Assembly (NCBI GenBank): GCA_019242465.1
Contig: JAFAVL010000231.1
Location: 1-5,341 of the forward strand
Origin: Chroococcidiopsidaceae cyanobacterium CP_BM_RX_35
GTDB lineage: Bacteria > Cyanobacteriota > Cyanobacteriia > Cyanobacteriales > Chroococcidiopsidaceae
Length of the DNA: 5,341 nt
Reading direction: 5' to 3'
The translations under genes were made by a program, and so were the position numbers. This document shows positions 1-5,240 of the stretch, one piece after another. The notes beneath the pieces are model-generated. The model had not been told where the DNA came from. It ran no database searches and saw only the letters and a program-made list of their open reading frames with translations. The number at the start of each line of letters is the position of its first letter. Position 1 is the first letter of the stretch.

Positions 1-1
1 T

Positions 2-1036
2 TCAGTTGAGCAAAGAGATGAGCCTCAATACCGGGGTAGACCATTAGTCGTGGGTGCCTCCCCAGAACAGCGAGGGGTAGTGGCTGCTGCTAGCTATGAA
101 GCGAGAAAATATGGAATTCATTCAGCTATGCCAACTCGGACAGCTTGTCATAGATGTAGAGAACTGCTCGTTGTCCGACCCAGGTTTGCAGTTTATCGCG
201 AAATCTCTGAGCAGATTCGGGAGATTTTTTCCAGGTATACAGATTTAGTAGAGCCACTAGCGTTAGATGAGGCTTATCTAGATGTAACTGCAAATAAGCA
301 GGGGATACCCTCTGCCACCTGGATAGCAGAACAGATCAAGGAAAGTATATTTAAGGAAACTGAACTGACGGCATCTGCTGGTATATCCATCAACAAGTTT
401 TTAGCCAAAATCGCTTCGGGGATGAACAAGCCAAACGGGTTGTACTTAATCCCTCCTGACTCAGCTGCAGAGTTTGTCGAGCAACTTCCCATTCAAAAGT
501 TTCATGGAATTGGGCAAGTGACCGCAGCCAAGATGCAGCGACTAGGAATTCATTCAGGAGCTGATTTAAAGCAATGGTCCTTAGATGAGTTGGTCAAGCA
601 TTTTGGTAAACAGGGAATTTTTTACTATAAGATAGCTAGAGCCCAAGATGATAGAGCAGTTGAACCAAATCAAATTCGTAAATCTATTGGTGCTGAAACG
701 ACCTTTGAAAAAGACTTAGACGATCCGCTGTTAATGAATGTCGAACTAGAGAAGCTCTCTCAAGTTGTCAAAGAACGCTTAGACAAGCATGGGAGTTATG
801 GACGCACCATAACTTTAAAAGTCAAGTATGCAGATTTCCAGCAAAGTACTAGGAGTATAACAGTCAACTACTTACTTCAAGAAGCAGATGCGATTTCAAC
901 TCTAGCCAAAAGTTTACTGCCAGCCACTGCTGCTAGTAGCAAGGAAGTGAGACTCTTAGGAATATCTATTTCTAATTTAGAGGGAAATAACGAAGGTAAA
1001 GATTGTTTTCAGCTGGCGCTGGAGTTCAAAATCTGA
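2..1036 (+). CDS. dinB: DNA polymerase IV (Y-family translesion polymerase), 5' end outside the window
   Basis: Error-prone Y-family polymerase that copies past damaged template bases. The frame is open from base 2 and its first residues (SVEQRDEPQYRG) match the family's N-terminal FxxVE-x-RDxPxxRG region, so the GTG at 50 is internal. About a dozen residues, including the first catalytic Asp and the steric-gate Phe, lie before the window. Counting from the GTG at 50, the catalytic LDEAYLDVT is at 72-80 (D73, E74), TASAGIS at 107-113, KFLAKIASGMNKPNG at 116-130, the helix-hairpin-helix FHGIGQVTAAKMQRLG at 151-166, and the little-finger domain at about 210-315. The C-terminus carries QLALEF, like the beta-clamp motif QLVLGL that ends E. 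coli DinB. The visible 344 residues plus the missing start equal the usual length of about 350. It overlaps the convergent gene by 11 bp. I see no frameshift, and the identification is firm. Confidence 0.97.
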   Translation, partial: SVEQRDEPQYRGRPLVVGASPEQRGVVAAASYEARKYGIHSAMPTRTACHRCRELLVVRPRFAVYREISEQIREIFSRYTDLVEPLALDEAYLDVTANKQGIPSATWIAEQIKESIFKETELTASAGISINKFLAKIASGMNKPNGLYLIPPDSAAEFVEQLPIQKFHGIGQVTAAKMQRLGIHSGADLKQWSLDELVKHFGKQGIFYYKIARAQDDRAVEPNQIRKSIGAETTFEKDLDDPLLMNVELEKLSQVVKERLDKHGSYGRTITLKVKYADFQQSTRSITVNYLLQEADAISTLAKSLLPATAASSKEVRLLGISISNLEGNNEGKDCFQLALEFKI

Positions 1037-1424
1037 CATTAAAACAGTTCATATCCTCTGTCCAACCACATTCACAGTCCCAGAAGACTACAGCTCGATA
1101 ATCTTTCTCAAACTCAGCTCCGCAGGCGGGGCAAACACCTGTGAACATGGGATGTACCTGTGACTTGCCCAGCAACCAAATCTGTTCCTCGGTACTCGGT
1201 ATTTGTGGTGACTGGATCTCTAACTCAGGATTATAGTCCCACTCTGTTTCTTCAAGTCTCGGCTCTAAACCTAGGAAATCTCGAAACTGCTTGCCTTCCA
1301 GTTCTGGATTTGGAGCAAAGTCTGGGCAAGTAGCTCCCAAAGGACCAGCAGGATGAACGGCGCAGATTAGGTGGTAGTCATGAGCGCAGTAGAGACAGTG
1401 ATCACAAGTAGGCAGTTTAGGCAT
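1026..1424 (-). CDS. Cys/His-rich putative zinc-binding protein, cyanobacterial family of unknown function
   Basis: A 132-residue protein with two metal-binding-like clusters and no transmembrane segment. The N-terminal cluster has C7, C10, C13, H15, H18, C21, H24 and C33, with the phrase HLICAVHPAGP. The C-terminal zinc ribbon has C98-x2-C101 and C117-x-C119 followed by GW, around the phrase HPMFTGVCPACG. The acidic middle (about 36-85) is probably a linker. From memory, short cyanobacterial proteins share both blocks (CDHC..AHDYHL.CAVHP and CPxCG...WDCECGW), but I know of no function. I chose ATG 1424 because homologs as I recall them begin MPKLP just before the first cysteine, and because AGGAG lies 11 nt upstream. 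The frame stays open to a GTG at 1526, which would add 34 residues including another CxxC. The 3' end overlaps dinB tail to tail. Protein or nucleic-acid binding by zinc ribbons is a guess. Confidence 0.8.
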   Translation of the reverse strand: MPKLPTCDHCLYCAHDYHLICAVHPAGPLGATCPDFAPNPELEGKQFRDFLGLEPRLEETEWDYNPELEIQSPQIPSTEEQIWLLGKSQVHPMFTGVCPACGAEFEKDYRAVVFWDCECGWTEDMNCFNVRF

Positions 1425-1512
1425 GAGGGCGGTCACTCCTCTCAAAAGCAACCTTGGCAGCATTCCCATGGAGCCCAAATGTTCTATGATTGAGCATTTG
1501 TTGCAAATTAGC

Positions 1513-1542
1513 TTGACTGGAAGCACATTGCCTGCAAATCAT
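1513..1542 (+). promoter_or_regulatory. Possible promoter of the PD-(D/E)XK nuclease gene
   Basis: TTGACT (1513-1518) matches the -35 consensus at five of six bases. After 18 bp comes AATCAT (1537-1542), a weak -10 with four matches. Transcription would begin near 1549, about 35 nt before the ATG at 1584. The site lies in the divergent interval between the nuclease gene and the zinc-protein gene. No Shine-Dalgarno sequence is evident before the nuclease start, which is common in cyanobacteria. This is a pattern match only. Confidence 0.25.
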
Positions 1543-1583
1543 GGTTTAACTGTTCCCCAATAAAGCACTGCCTGCCTAACATT

Positions 1584-2378
1584 ATGGCTTATCCCCTATC
1601 TGCCACTAAACTCCAGGCTTACCAACGCTGTCCCCAAAGCTACTACTGGAGGTATGAGCTGAAGCTCAAAGACACAGCAGTCTTTGCCAAAGCAGCATTG
1701 GGAACGGCTTTACACGAGGCATTAGCGCAGATTTATGGAGACTGGCACTACCTGGAAGCACTACCCCCGGTGAGCTGGATACATGGTTGTTGGGAGCAGC
1801 ACCCAGAACACCTGAAGCCCAGCCAAGCTGAAGAGGGCAGGGAAATCCTGACAACCTACTACAGCAAGTTCATTGAGCCTCTGCCTGTGTTGCGGCGACC
1901 GTTGGCAGTAGAGGGCAAGCTTCAGGGAACCCTACAGGTAGCTAATCTAGAATTCACAATCCACGGTCGCTACGATCGCTTGGACTACCTGGAAGATGGT
2001 CTGGAGCTGATCGACTACAAGTCAAATCGCGATGGCAAGCTACCAGATCCCAGAGTCACTCACCTTCAAATCGGACTGTATCACCTAGCATTAGAGCAAA
2101 CATATCAGCAATGCTTAGAGCGCCTAAGTCTGATATATCTGCGCAGTGGCGAACAAATGAGCTATGAGGTAAATCCCGAATACAAGCAGAGGGCAAGGGC
2201 AACAATCGGGCAGCTGGCGTTACATTTGCGGACGGACAGAGAGTGGACGCCAACACCAGGGGAACATTGCAAACAGTGCAACTATGCCAAGTACTGTTCT
2301 GCTGTTCAGGCACGCCCTGAACCATTGCCGGAGGTGGGGAAGCAGGAGCGACATATGCAGTTGGTGCTGAGTCTTTAG
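1584..2378 (+). CDS. RecB/Cas4-like PD-(D/E)XK nuclease with probable 4Fe-4S cluster
   Basis: A 264-residue stand-alone nuclease of the RecB/AddB/Cas4 superfamily, probably acting on DNA ends or single strands in recombination and repair. The order of motifs is diagnostic: LSATKLQAYQRCPQSYYWRY at 5-24 with C16, GTALHEAL at 40-47 (H44), VEGK with E110, GRYDRLDYL at 128-136 (D131), IDYKS at 143-147 (D144-x-K146), and the QIGLYHLAL helix at 162-170. The C-terminus has C229-x2-C232-x5-C238. With C16 these make the four-cysteine pattern that holds the 4Fe-4S cluster in Cas4 and AddB. No helicase domain is present, and the length is typical of solo members. The last six residues are QLVLSL, a hexamer of the sliding-clamp-binding type, so it may work at the replication fork. 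There are no cas1/cas2 neighbours, so a CRISPR adaptation role is unlikely. Substrate and partner are unknown. Confidence 0.9.
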   Translation: MAYPLSATKLQAYQRCPQSYYWRYELKLKDTAVFAKAALGTALHEALAQIYGDWHYLEALPPVSWIHGCWEQHPEHLKPSQAEEGREILTTYYSKFIEPLPVLRRPLAVEGKLQGTLQVANLEFTIHGRYDRLDYLEDGLELIDYKSNRDGKLPDPRVTHLQIGLYHLALEQTYQQCLERLSLIYLRSGEQMSYEVNPEYKQRARATIGQLALHLRTDREWTPTPGEHCKQCNYAKYCSAVQARPEPLPEVGKQERHMQLVLSL

Positions 2379-2517
2379 TAGGACTCAGTCGGGAGACTAC
2401 TCATCAGTACTGCAGCAACTGCCGCCTTGTATTACCACAGGCAGACTTTGTACTAATTTCCAGTGGCAAAAAGTAGAAGGTGAGCTGAGAGTTTTCAAAT
2501 ATAACTCCTCACACCAC

Positions 2518-2555
2518 ACCCAGGATGAGCCGAGAGTGCTGCACCTGGGTTTTTT
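2518..2555 (+). terminator. Rho-independent terminator after the nuclease gene
   Basis: ACCCAGG (2518-2524) pairs perfectly with CCTGGGT (2544-2550). The 19-nt loop can add an AGC/GCT pairing. Six T residues (2550-2555) follow directly. The T run is on the + strand, so the terminator serves the nuclease transcript ending at 2378. On the minus strand the hairpin is not followed by T residues. The T run ends at the base before the Rpn gene's stop codon complement, so the two convergent genes are packed with no spare sequence. Confidence 0.75.
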
Positions 2556-2792
2556 CTAACAGTGGTCTTCCAACCAATCCATCAAATCCGGCACTGAGGA
2601 GAAATCTAGCAACGCCTCCCCCAACTCCTCCAATTGCTCAACGCGAAGTTGCTGGAGCTGTGAGCGCACCTCTGGAGCTAGCTGACCTAGCCGCCGTGAT
2701 AGCTGACGTAGAACTAGGGATGCCTCTCCTTCTTGACGACCCTCTTGATGTCCCTCTTGAAGAATTTCCTGGTATATGACTGACTCTCGCAT
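2556..2792 (-). CDS. Possible internally initiated C-terminal Rpn product (inhibitor-like small protein)
   Basis: Codon 199 of the Rpn gene is an ATG (2792-2790) with GGAGG five nt upstream (complement of 2798-2802), a stronger start signal than that of the full gene, which begins at TTG. Translation there would give 78 residues: a short helix, the EGHQ/EGRQ hinge and the whole DUF4351 domain, without the nuclease core. In E. coli Rpn systems, a C-terminal protein from an internal start binds and inhibits the full-length toxin, and the geometry here is the same. The surrounding residues REELMRES are common in the family, so the Shine-Dalgarno-like bases may only reflect the codons. Expression is inferred. 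Confidence 0.35.
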   Translation of the reverse strand: MRESVIYQEILQEGHQEGRQEGEASLVLRQLSRRLGQLAPEVRSQLQQLRVEQLEELGEALLDFSSVPDLMDWLEDHC

Positions 2793-3386
2793 GAGTTCCT
2801 CCCTCAAAAACCGTCGAATCAAGTCCTTGTCAAACTTTAACCCCGCTAATATCTGAGTATACGCTGAGATCTCCCGTTGCTGCCCTGGTTCCTCAATTAA
2901 CTCCACTTGAGCCGCTACTTGCTGTAGCAAAGACGCAGGTGCATTTGTTCGTGCCAAGACTGCTAGTGGTAGCAGTCCGGGATTAGCTAGTAGAGGTGCT
3001 GGATCTTGTTCCCAGATTCGGATCACCCGATACGGATGCACGGTATTTCCTACAGCAAATTGCTCAGTGAAAACAACTTCAGAGGAGGTGGGTTTGAGGA
3101 AAATCACCACTTGCTCGATGGGGCAACGGTACTTGCGGTACAATCCAACCCAATAATCCAACATTCGCAAAGGGATAGGTGGGTTAGATTGAGGTTCTGT
3201 TTGGAACTCAACCTGCAAAATTCGACCAAGTTGCGGCAGAAAATAAACAGCATCAGAACGAATCGACTCCCGATTCAGCTCCTTTGGCTCTTGTTCGATG
3301 TCTTCTGCGTTCACGTAGCCAAGCCACTGCACGAGGGCAGAGGGATATTCAGCCGCGATGCGTTTCAATACACTGTCGTAGGGCAA
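2556..3386 (-). CDS. Rpn-family recombination-promoting nuclease / putative transposase-like protein with DUF4351
   Basis: A 276-residue member of the Rpn (PD-(D/E)XK, formerly 'transposase_31'-like) family, abundant in cyanobacteria. The nuclease core is visible in IRSDAVYFL (42-50, D45) and ILQVEFQTEP (56-65, E60-x-Q62, Gln where many PD-(D/E)XK enzymes have Lys). The family block PLRMLDYWVGLYRKY follows at 72-86 and VVIFLKPTSSEVVF at 93-106. Next come a helical region (145-205), a charged hinge of EGHQ/EGRQ/EG repeats (211-220) and the DUF4351 helices (221-276). The start is TTG at 3386, with AGGA 12 nt upstream. An in-frame TGA at 3410-3408 leaves no ATG or GTG alternative. In E. coli, Rpn proteins are DNA endonucleases that promote RecA-independent recombination and act in phage defence. 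The gene follows the replication-like pair after a 114-bp gap holding no gene. No terminal inverted repeats flank it, so I do not call it an insertion sequence. Confidence 0.85.
   Translation of the reverse strand: MPYDSVLKRIAAEYPSALVQWLGYVNAEDIEQEPKELNRESIRSDAVYFLPQLGRILQVEFQTEPQSNPPIPLRMLDYWVGLYRKYRCPIEQVVIFLKPTSSEVVFTEQFAVGNTVHPYRVIRIWEQDPAPLLANPGLLPLAVLARTNAPASLLQQVAAQVELIEEPGQQREISAYTQILAGLKFDKDLIRRFLREELMRESVIYQEILQEGHQEGRQEGEASLVLRQLSRRLGQLAPEVRSQLQQLRVEQLEELGEALLDFSSVPDLMDWLEDHC
2728..2763 (-). repeat. Three 12-bp tandem units in the Rpn hinge
   Basis: Three adjacent 12-bp units (2728-2739, 2740-2751, 2752-2763 on the + strand) share the core CTCTTGA or TTCTTGA. They encode successive EG-x-Q tetrapeptides joining the nuclease part to DUF4351. 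The unit is a multiple of three, so it is an ordinary coding expansion. Copy number of such EGxQ units varies among family members. Confidence 0.7.
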
Positions 3387-3500
3387 AGGTTTTACGCTTC
3401 CTGTCTCTCACAGTATTGTGCCGAGTTTTGAGGTGGATTTTGCTAGCAATAGCAGCAGCAGTCGAGTTGAAATTCGGCAGAAGTGCAAAGAATTGCTGCG

Positions 3501-4025
3501 TCATCTTGCTTTAGTGCTGCCATTAAGAGCCATCTTTGGCGAAAGTGCTTGCACCATTTCTGTTGAGTGCAAATCAACAGTTAGTGATGGTGAAAAACTT
3601 CTAACATTAGTGGTGGAAGTAGATTTCCACGCCGCGACAAAATCTTTTTTCAACCAGCGCAGCTCTTCCTCCGTCGCCAAGCCCAACTTGTACAGTCCAC
3701 CTACCAGTTGTAATGCCGATTGACCTGGGGCAGAGAGTTGAGCAACCATGTCTCTATCATTCCTGGCAGCAGCTTTGCTCAAAAGCTCCCATTCATGCAA
3801 TGCCTGTGTTTCTGAGTCGCCTTTAACTGCACTGACGAACTCTTCCACTGTCGGGAAAAAACGACAGTTGTCAAAGACGGCGATCACTGCTTGTAAAAAC
3901 TCTGCGGTAGTGAGCTGTTGTGAGAGCCTTTGATGCAACCGTTGCAATGTTGCCTCCTCAAAGTCTCGGTTAAACCAATCCATCAGAATGCCAATCTCTT
4001 CCAAGAAGACTTGTTGGTCAATCAT
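3501..4025 (-). CDS. Small protein with helicase-loader-like features, second gene of a replication-like pair
   Basis: A 174-residue protein that I cannot assign to a named family with certainty. Residues 6-66 are helical and end in FFPTVEEFV (56-64), after an FxxAVxxxFDNC helix. This pattern recalls the N-terminal fold of phage G39P-type helicase loaders (…KFPPTxxE…). Residues 75-133 (ALHEW…A…LVGGLYKLG…EELRWLKKDFVAAWKS) recall the W/GG/L-K-F pattern of a domain (DUF6475-like) found beside phage replication genes. The last 40 residues are a Ser/Thr-rich tail. The ATG at 4025 overlaps the upstream TGA by one base and has GGAGG seven nt upstream. The GTG one codon earlier would be only four nt away, so ATG is preferred. 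Coupling to the winged-helix gene suggests a joint role, perhaps loading DnaB helicase; this is inference. Confidence 0.7.
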   Translation of the reverse strand: MIDQQVFLEEIGILMDWFNRDFEEATLQRLHQRLSQQLTTAEFLQAVIAVFDNCRFFPTVEEFVSAVKGDSETQALHEWELLSKAAARNDRDMVAQLSAPGQSALQLVGGLYKLGLATEEELRWLKKDFVAAWKSTSTTNVRSFSPSLTVDLHSTEMVQALSPKMALNGSTKAR

Positions 4026-5176
4026 CACGATACCTCCATCCCTATGGCACGGGCAATTTTGGCTCTCCGGGCAGCAGCTTTGGCTGTGAGAGAACTCGTA
4101 GCGGCTGAGAAGTCATCAGCAGCATGGCTTGATTGCATTGCCTCCCACTCGATATTCAGCTCCTCGCGGCGTTTTAGGTCGTAGCGGCCTGCGCTGATAT
4201 GCTTACGAACCTTGGTCAGCAGCTCCCCGAACATCAGGTTTTGGTAGGCTGGGTACTGCATCAGACTTCGCGCCATGTGCTTTTCAAACTCTGAGTCAAA
4301 CACACCTCGCTTGGTTGTGTCCCACGGTAGGTGATCGCTGCCATCCAGGTGTTTGGAATACTGCGGCTGGTTCTTTTGATAACGATTTGGGTGGTCTTGA
4401 GGAGCGACGGAACAATTATCCCCAGCAGGATTTTTTGTTTCCAGGCAGTGAGTTTTAGCTTGAAACTGCTCCTCACAACCGTGATTGTTTGCTAACTCCT
4501 CCTCAGACAACTTTTCAACCTTTCTGGGATTTGCACGCTCACCCGGCTGTTTTTCCTCTGGTGGGGGGTAAGGGGGGTAGGTGTTGTAGTCTCTGCTTGT
4601 AGTCTGTGTAGTAATCTGTGTATATAGATTGCTTGCAGGGTTGCTGCTGACTTGTGTGCAGGGTTCCTGCTTACTTGCTTGCAGGATTTGTGCCGACTTG
4701 ATTGTAGGATTCCTGCTTTCAATAGTGTTTGTTTCCTGCCAACTTGATTGCAGCATCTCTGCGTTATTGTCTGTGGGATTGCGACATGCTTTAATGCAGG
4801 AATCCTGCATTATGGCAGAATCAATGCTGGGCAAGAGTTCTAATTCTTTTGCTCCGACTGGCTTTTTCAAGTAGCGAGGTTGAGTAGTGACTCTACGGTC
4901 TGGTTTCTGGGTCAGCTTAGTATCCTCAATTAAGGGCTTTTCTACCTGATGTTCCAGAAAAAAAGTCCAGCGGTTCTCCAGCTCATCTTCATCAAGCCAA
5001 AATTCTAACCGCCGGGGTAGTCCACTGTAGCGCTCCTTAATGAGATTCCGTTGGCGCAACAAGCGTCGAGCCGTTTCTTGCTCAGTACGACTCAATCCAG
5101 TTTCGGTTTCAATATCGGCTTGAGTCTTGTAAATCCAGCCAGTAGGATCGTCTTGCTTGCCCTGCCAATAGTACAT
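4025..5176 (-). CDS. Winged-helix protein of replication-initiator type containing an iteron-like DNA array
   Basis: A 383-residue protein. Residues 1-65 (YYWQGK…GWIYKTQADIETETGLSR, TEQETARRLLRQRNLIKERY, SGLPRRLEFWLD) form a winged helix like that of phage and plasmid replication proteins, which share the phrases YWQG, W-YKT, GLSR-EQ-TAR and LP-RL. Residues about 120-181 are encoded by 23-bp tandem repeats, and 182-290 are Thr/Pro/Gln-rich and probably disordered, with a YPPYPPPEE stretch. Residues 292-350 (VFDSEFEKHMARSL…GELLTKVRKHISAGRYDLKRREELNIEWEAMQ) form a compact helical domain seen in cyanobacterial relatives. It overlaps the next gene by one base, giving a two-gene operon. No Shine-Dalgarno sequence precedes ATG 5176. 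The frame upstream is open to TAG 5221-5219 and reads CNLFLCQ just before YYWQG, which looks family-like, so the 5' end may be truncated. The proposed role is binding its own repeats to start replication; the alternative is a transcriptional regulator. Confidence 0.75.
   Translation of the reverse strand: MYYWQGKQDDPTGWIYKTQADIETETGLSRTEQETARRLLRQRNLIKERYSGLPRRLEFWLDEDELENRWTFFLEHQVEKPLIEDTKLTQKPDRRVTTQPRYLKKPVGAKELELLPSIDSAIMQDSCIKACRNPTDNNAEMLQSSWQETNTIESRNPTIKSAQILQASKQEPCTQVSSNPASNLYTQITTQTTSRDYNTYPPYPPPEEKQPGERANPRKVEKLSEEELANNHGCEEQFQAKTHCLETKNPAGDNCSVAPQDHPNRYQKNQPQYSKHLDGSDHLPWDTTKRGVFDSEFEKHMARSLMQYPAYQNLMFGELLTKVRKHISAGRYDLKRREELNIEWEAMQSSHAADDFSAATSSLTAKAAARRAKIARAIGMEVS
4033..4037 (-). 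promoter_or_regulatory. Shine-Dalgarno site deciding the start of the loader-like gene
   Basis: The complement reads GGAGG, seven nt before ATG 4025 and four nt before GTG 4028. The spacing favours ATG. The site lies inside the last codons of the upstream gene, whose TGA shares one base with the ATG, so translation is probably coupled. Confidence 0.7.
4560..4634. other. AT-rich tract and G-run tract next to the 23-bp array
   Basis: Bases 4600-4634 are about 31% G+C (11 of 35), clearly poorer than the surrounding gene. They contain two near-identical 12-bp units (4600-4611 and 4612-4623, 10/12 identical). Bases 4560-4583 hold two runs of six G on the + strand, flanked by GG doublets, and encode the proline-rich stretch on the other strand. 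The AT tract could serve as a DNA unwinding element beside iterons, and the G runs could fold or pause a polymerase. Both roles are inferred; coding constraint alone could explain the Pro tract. Confidence 0.3.
4635..4818. repeat. Tandem array of eight 23-bp palindrome-based units (iteron-like) inside the winged-helix gene
   Basis: Units begin at 4635, 4658, 4681, 4704, 4727, 4750, 4773 and 4796, exactly 23 bp apart. The + strand consensus is the core GCAGGATTCCTGC plus the spacer TTACTTGATT. The core is an inverted repeat GCAGGA-N-TCCTGC. By eye, matches to the 23-base consensus are about 18, 21, 19, 17, 17, 15, 14 and 15. The unit at 4796 has a perfect core (GCAGGAATCCTGC). The array decays at both ends. 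Because 23 is not divisible by three, the units pass through all three frames and the protein repeats only every 23 residues (RNPT-x3-A-x2-LQ-S motif). Units some two helical turns apart are typical of iterons. A selfish palindromic repeat that invaded a tolerant linker is the main alternative. Confidence 0.85.
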
Positions 5177-5190
5177 CTGGCAAAGGAATA

Positions 5191-5240
5191 GGTTACAACT
5201 GGTTGCGGGTTTTAAATTCTAGGAGAAATTGTCTGTAACC
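5191..5240. repeat. Inverted repeat upstream of the winged-helix gene, possible operator
   Basis: GGTTACA (5191-5197) and TGTAACC (5234-5240) are perfect 7-bp inverted arms bounding 50 bp. Between them AATTCT-AGG-AGAAATT forms a smaller imperfect palindrome (5215-5230), which also contains TAGAAT on the minus strand (5221-5216), a good -10 hexamer although no good -35 precedes it. A further GGTCATAACC lies at 5255-5264. The cluster sits where the promoter of the two-gene operon should be. Autoregulation by the winged-helix protein is possible but not shown. Confidence 0.35.

Noticed and set aside
50..52. GTG at 50 as the start of dinB
   Set aside because: Sixteen upstream codons in the same frame match the conserved N-terminal region of DinB, so the gene enters from outside the window.
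1427..1526. N-terminal extension of the zinc protein to GTG 1526
   Set aside because: The extra 34 residues look unlike the family as I recall it, while ATG 1424 starts the recognised MPKLP block and has an AGGAG upstream.
2525..2779. Plus-strand 84-codon frame over the Rpn gene
   Set aside because: It starts inside the terminator loop and lies antisense to clearly conserved Rpn/DUF4351 coding sequence.
2556..3386. Rpn gene as an insertion sequence
   Set aside because: No terminal inverted repeats or target duplications were found around it, and this family is now viewed as stand-alone nucleases.
3440..3449. TTGCTAGCAA palindrome between the loader-like and Rpn genes as a terminator or operator
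   Set aside because: It is ten bases only, with no T run and no matching second copy; chance is sufficient explanation.
3418..3723. Plus-strand frame beginning MPSFEVDF
   Set aside because: It looks somewhat protein-like but is antisense to the loader-like gene, which has a good Shine-Dalgarno site and a coupled start; no family is recognised.
4635..4818. CRISPR array
   Set aside because: Units are directly adjacent 23-bp degenerate repeats without unique spacers of 30-40 bp and lie inside a coding sequence.
4629..4874. Plus-strand 81-codon frame and shorter minus-strand frames over the repeat array
   Set aside because: These are by-products of the 23-bp repeats, which stay open in several frames.
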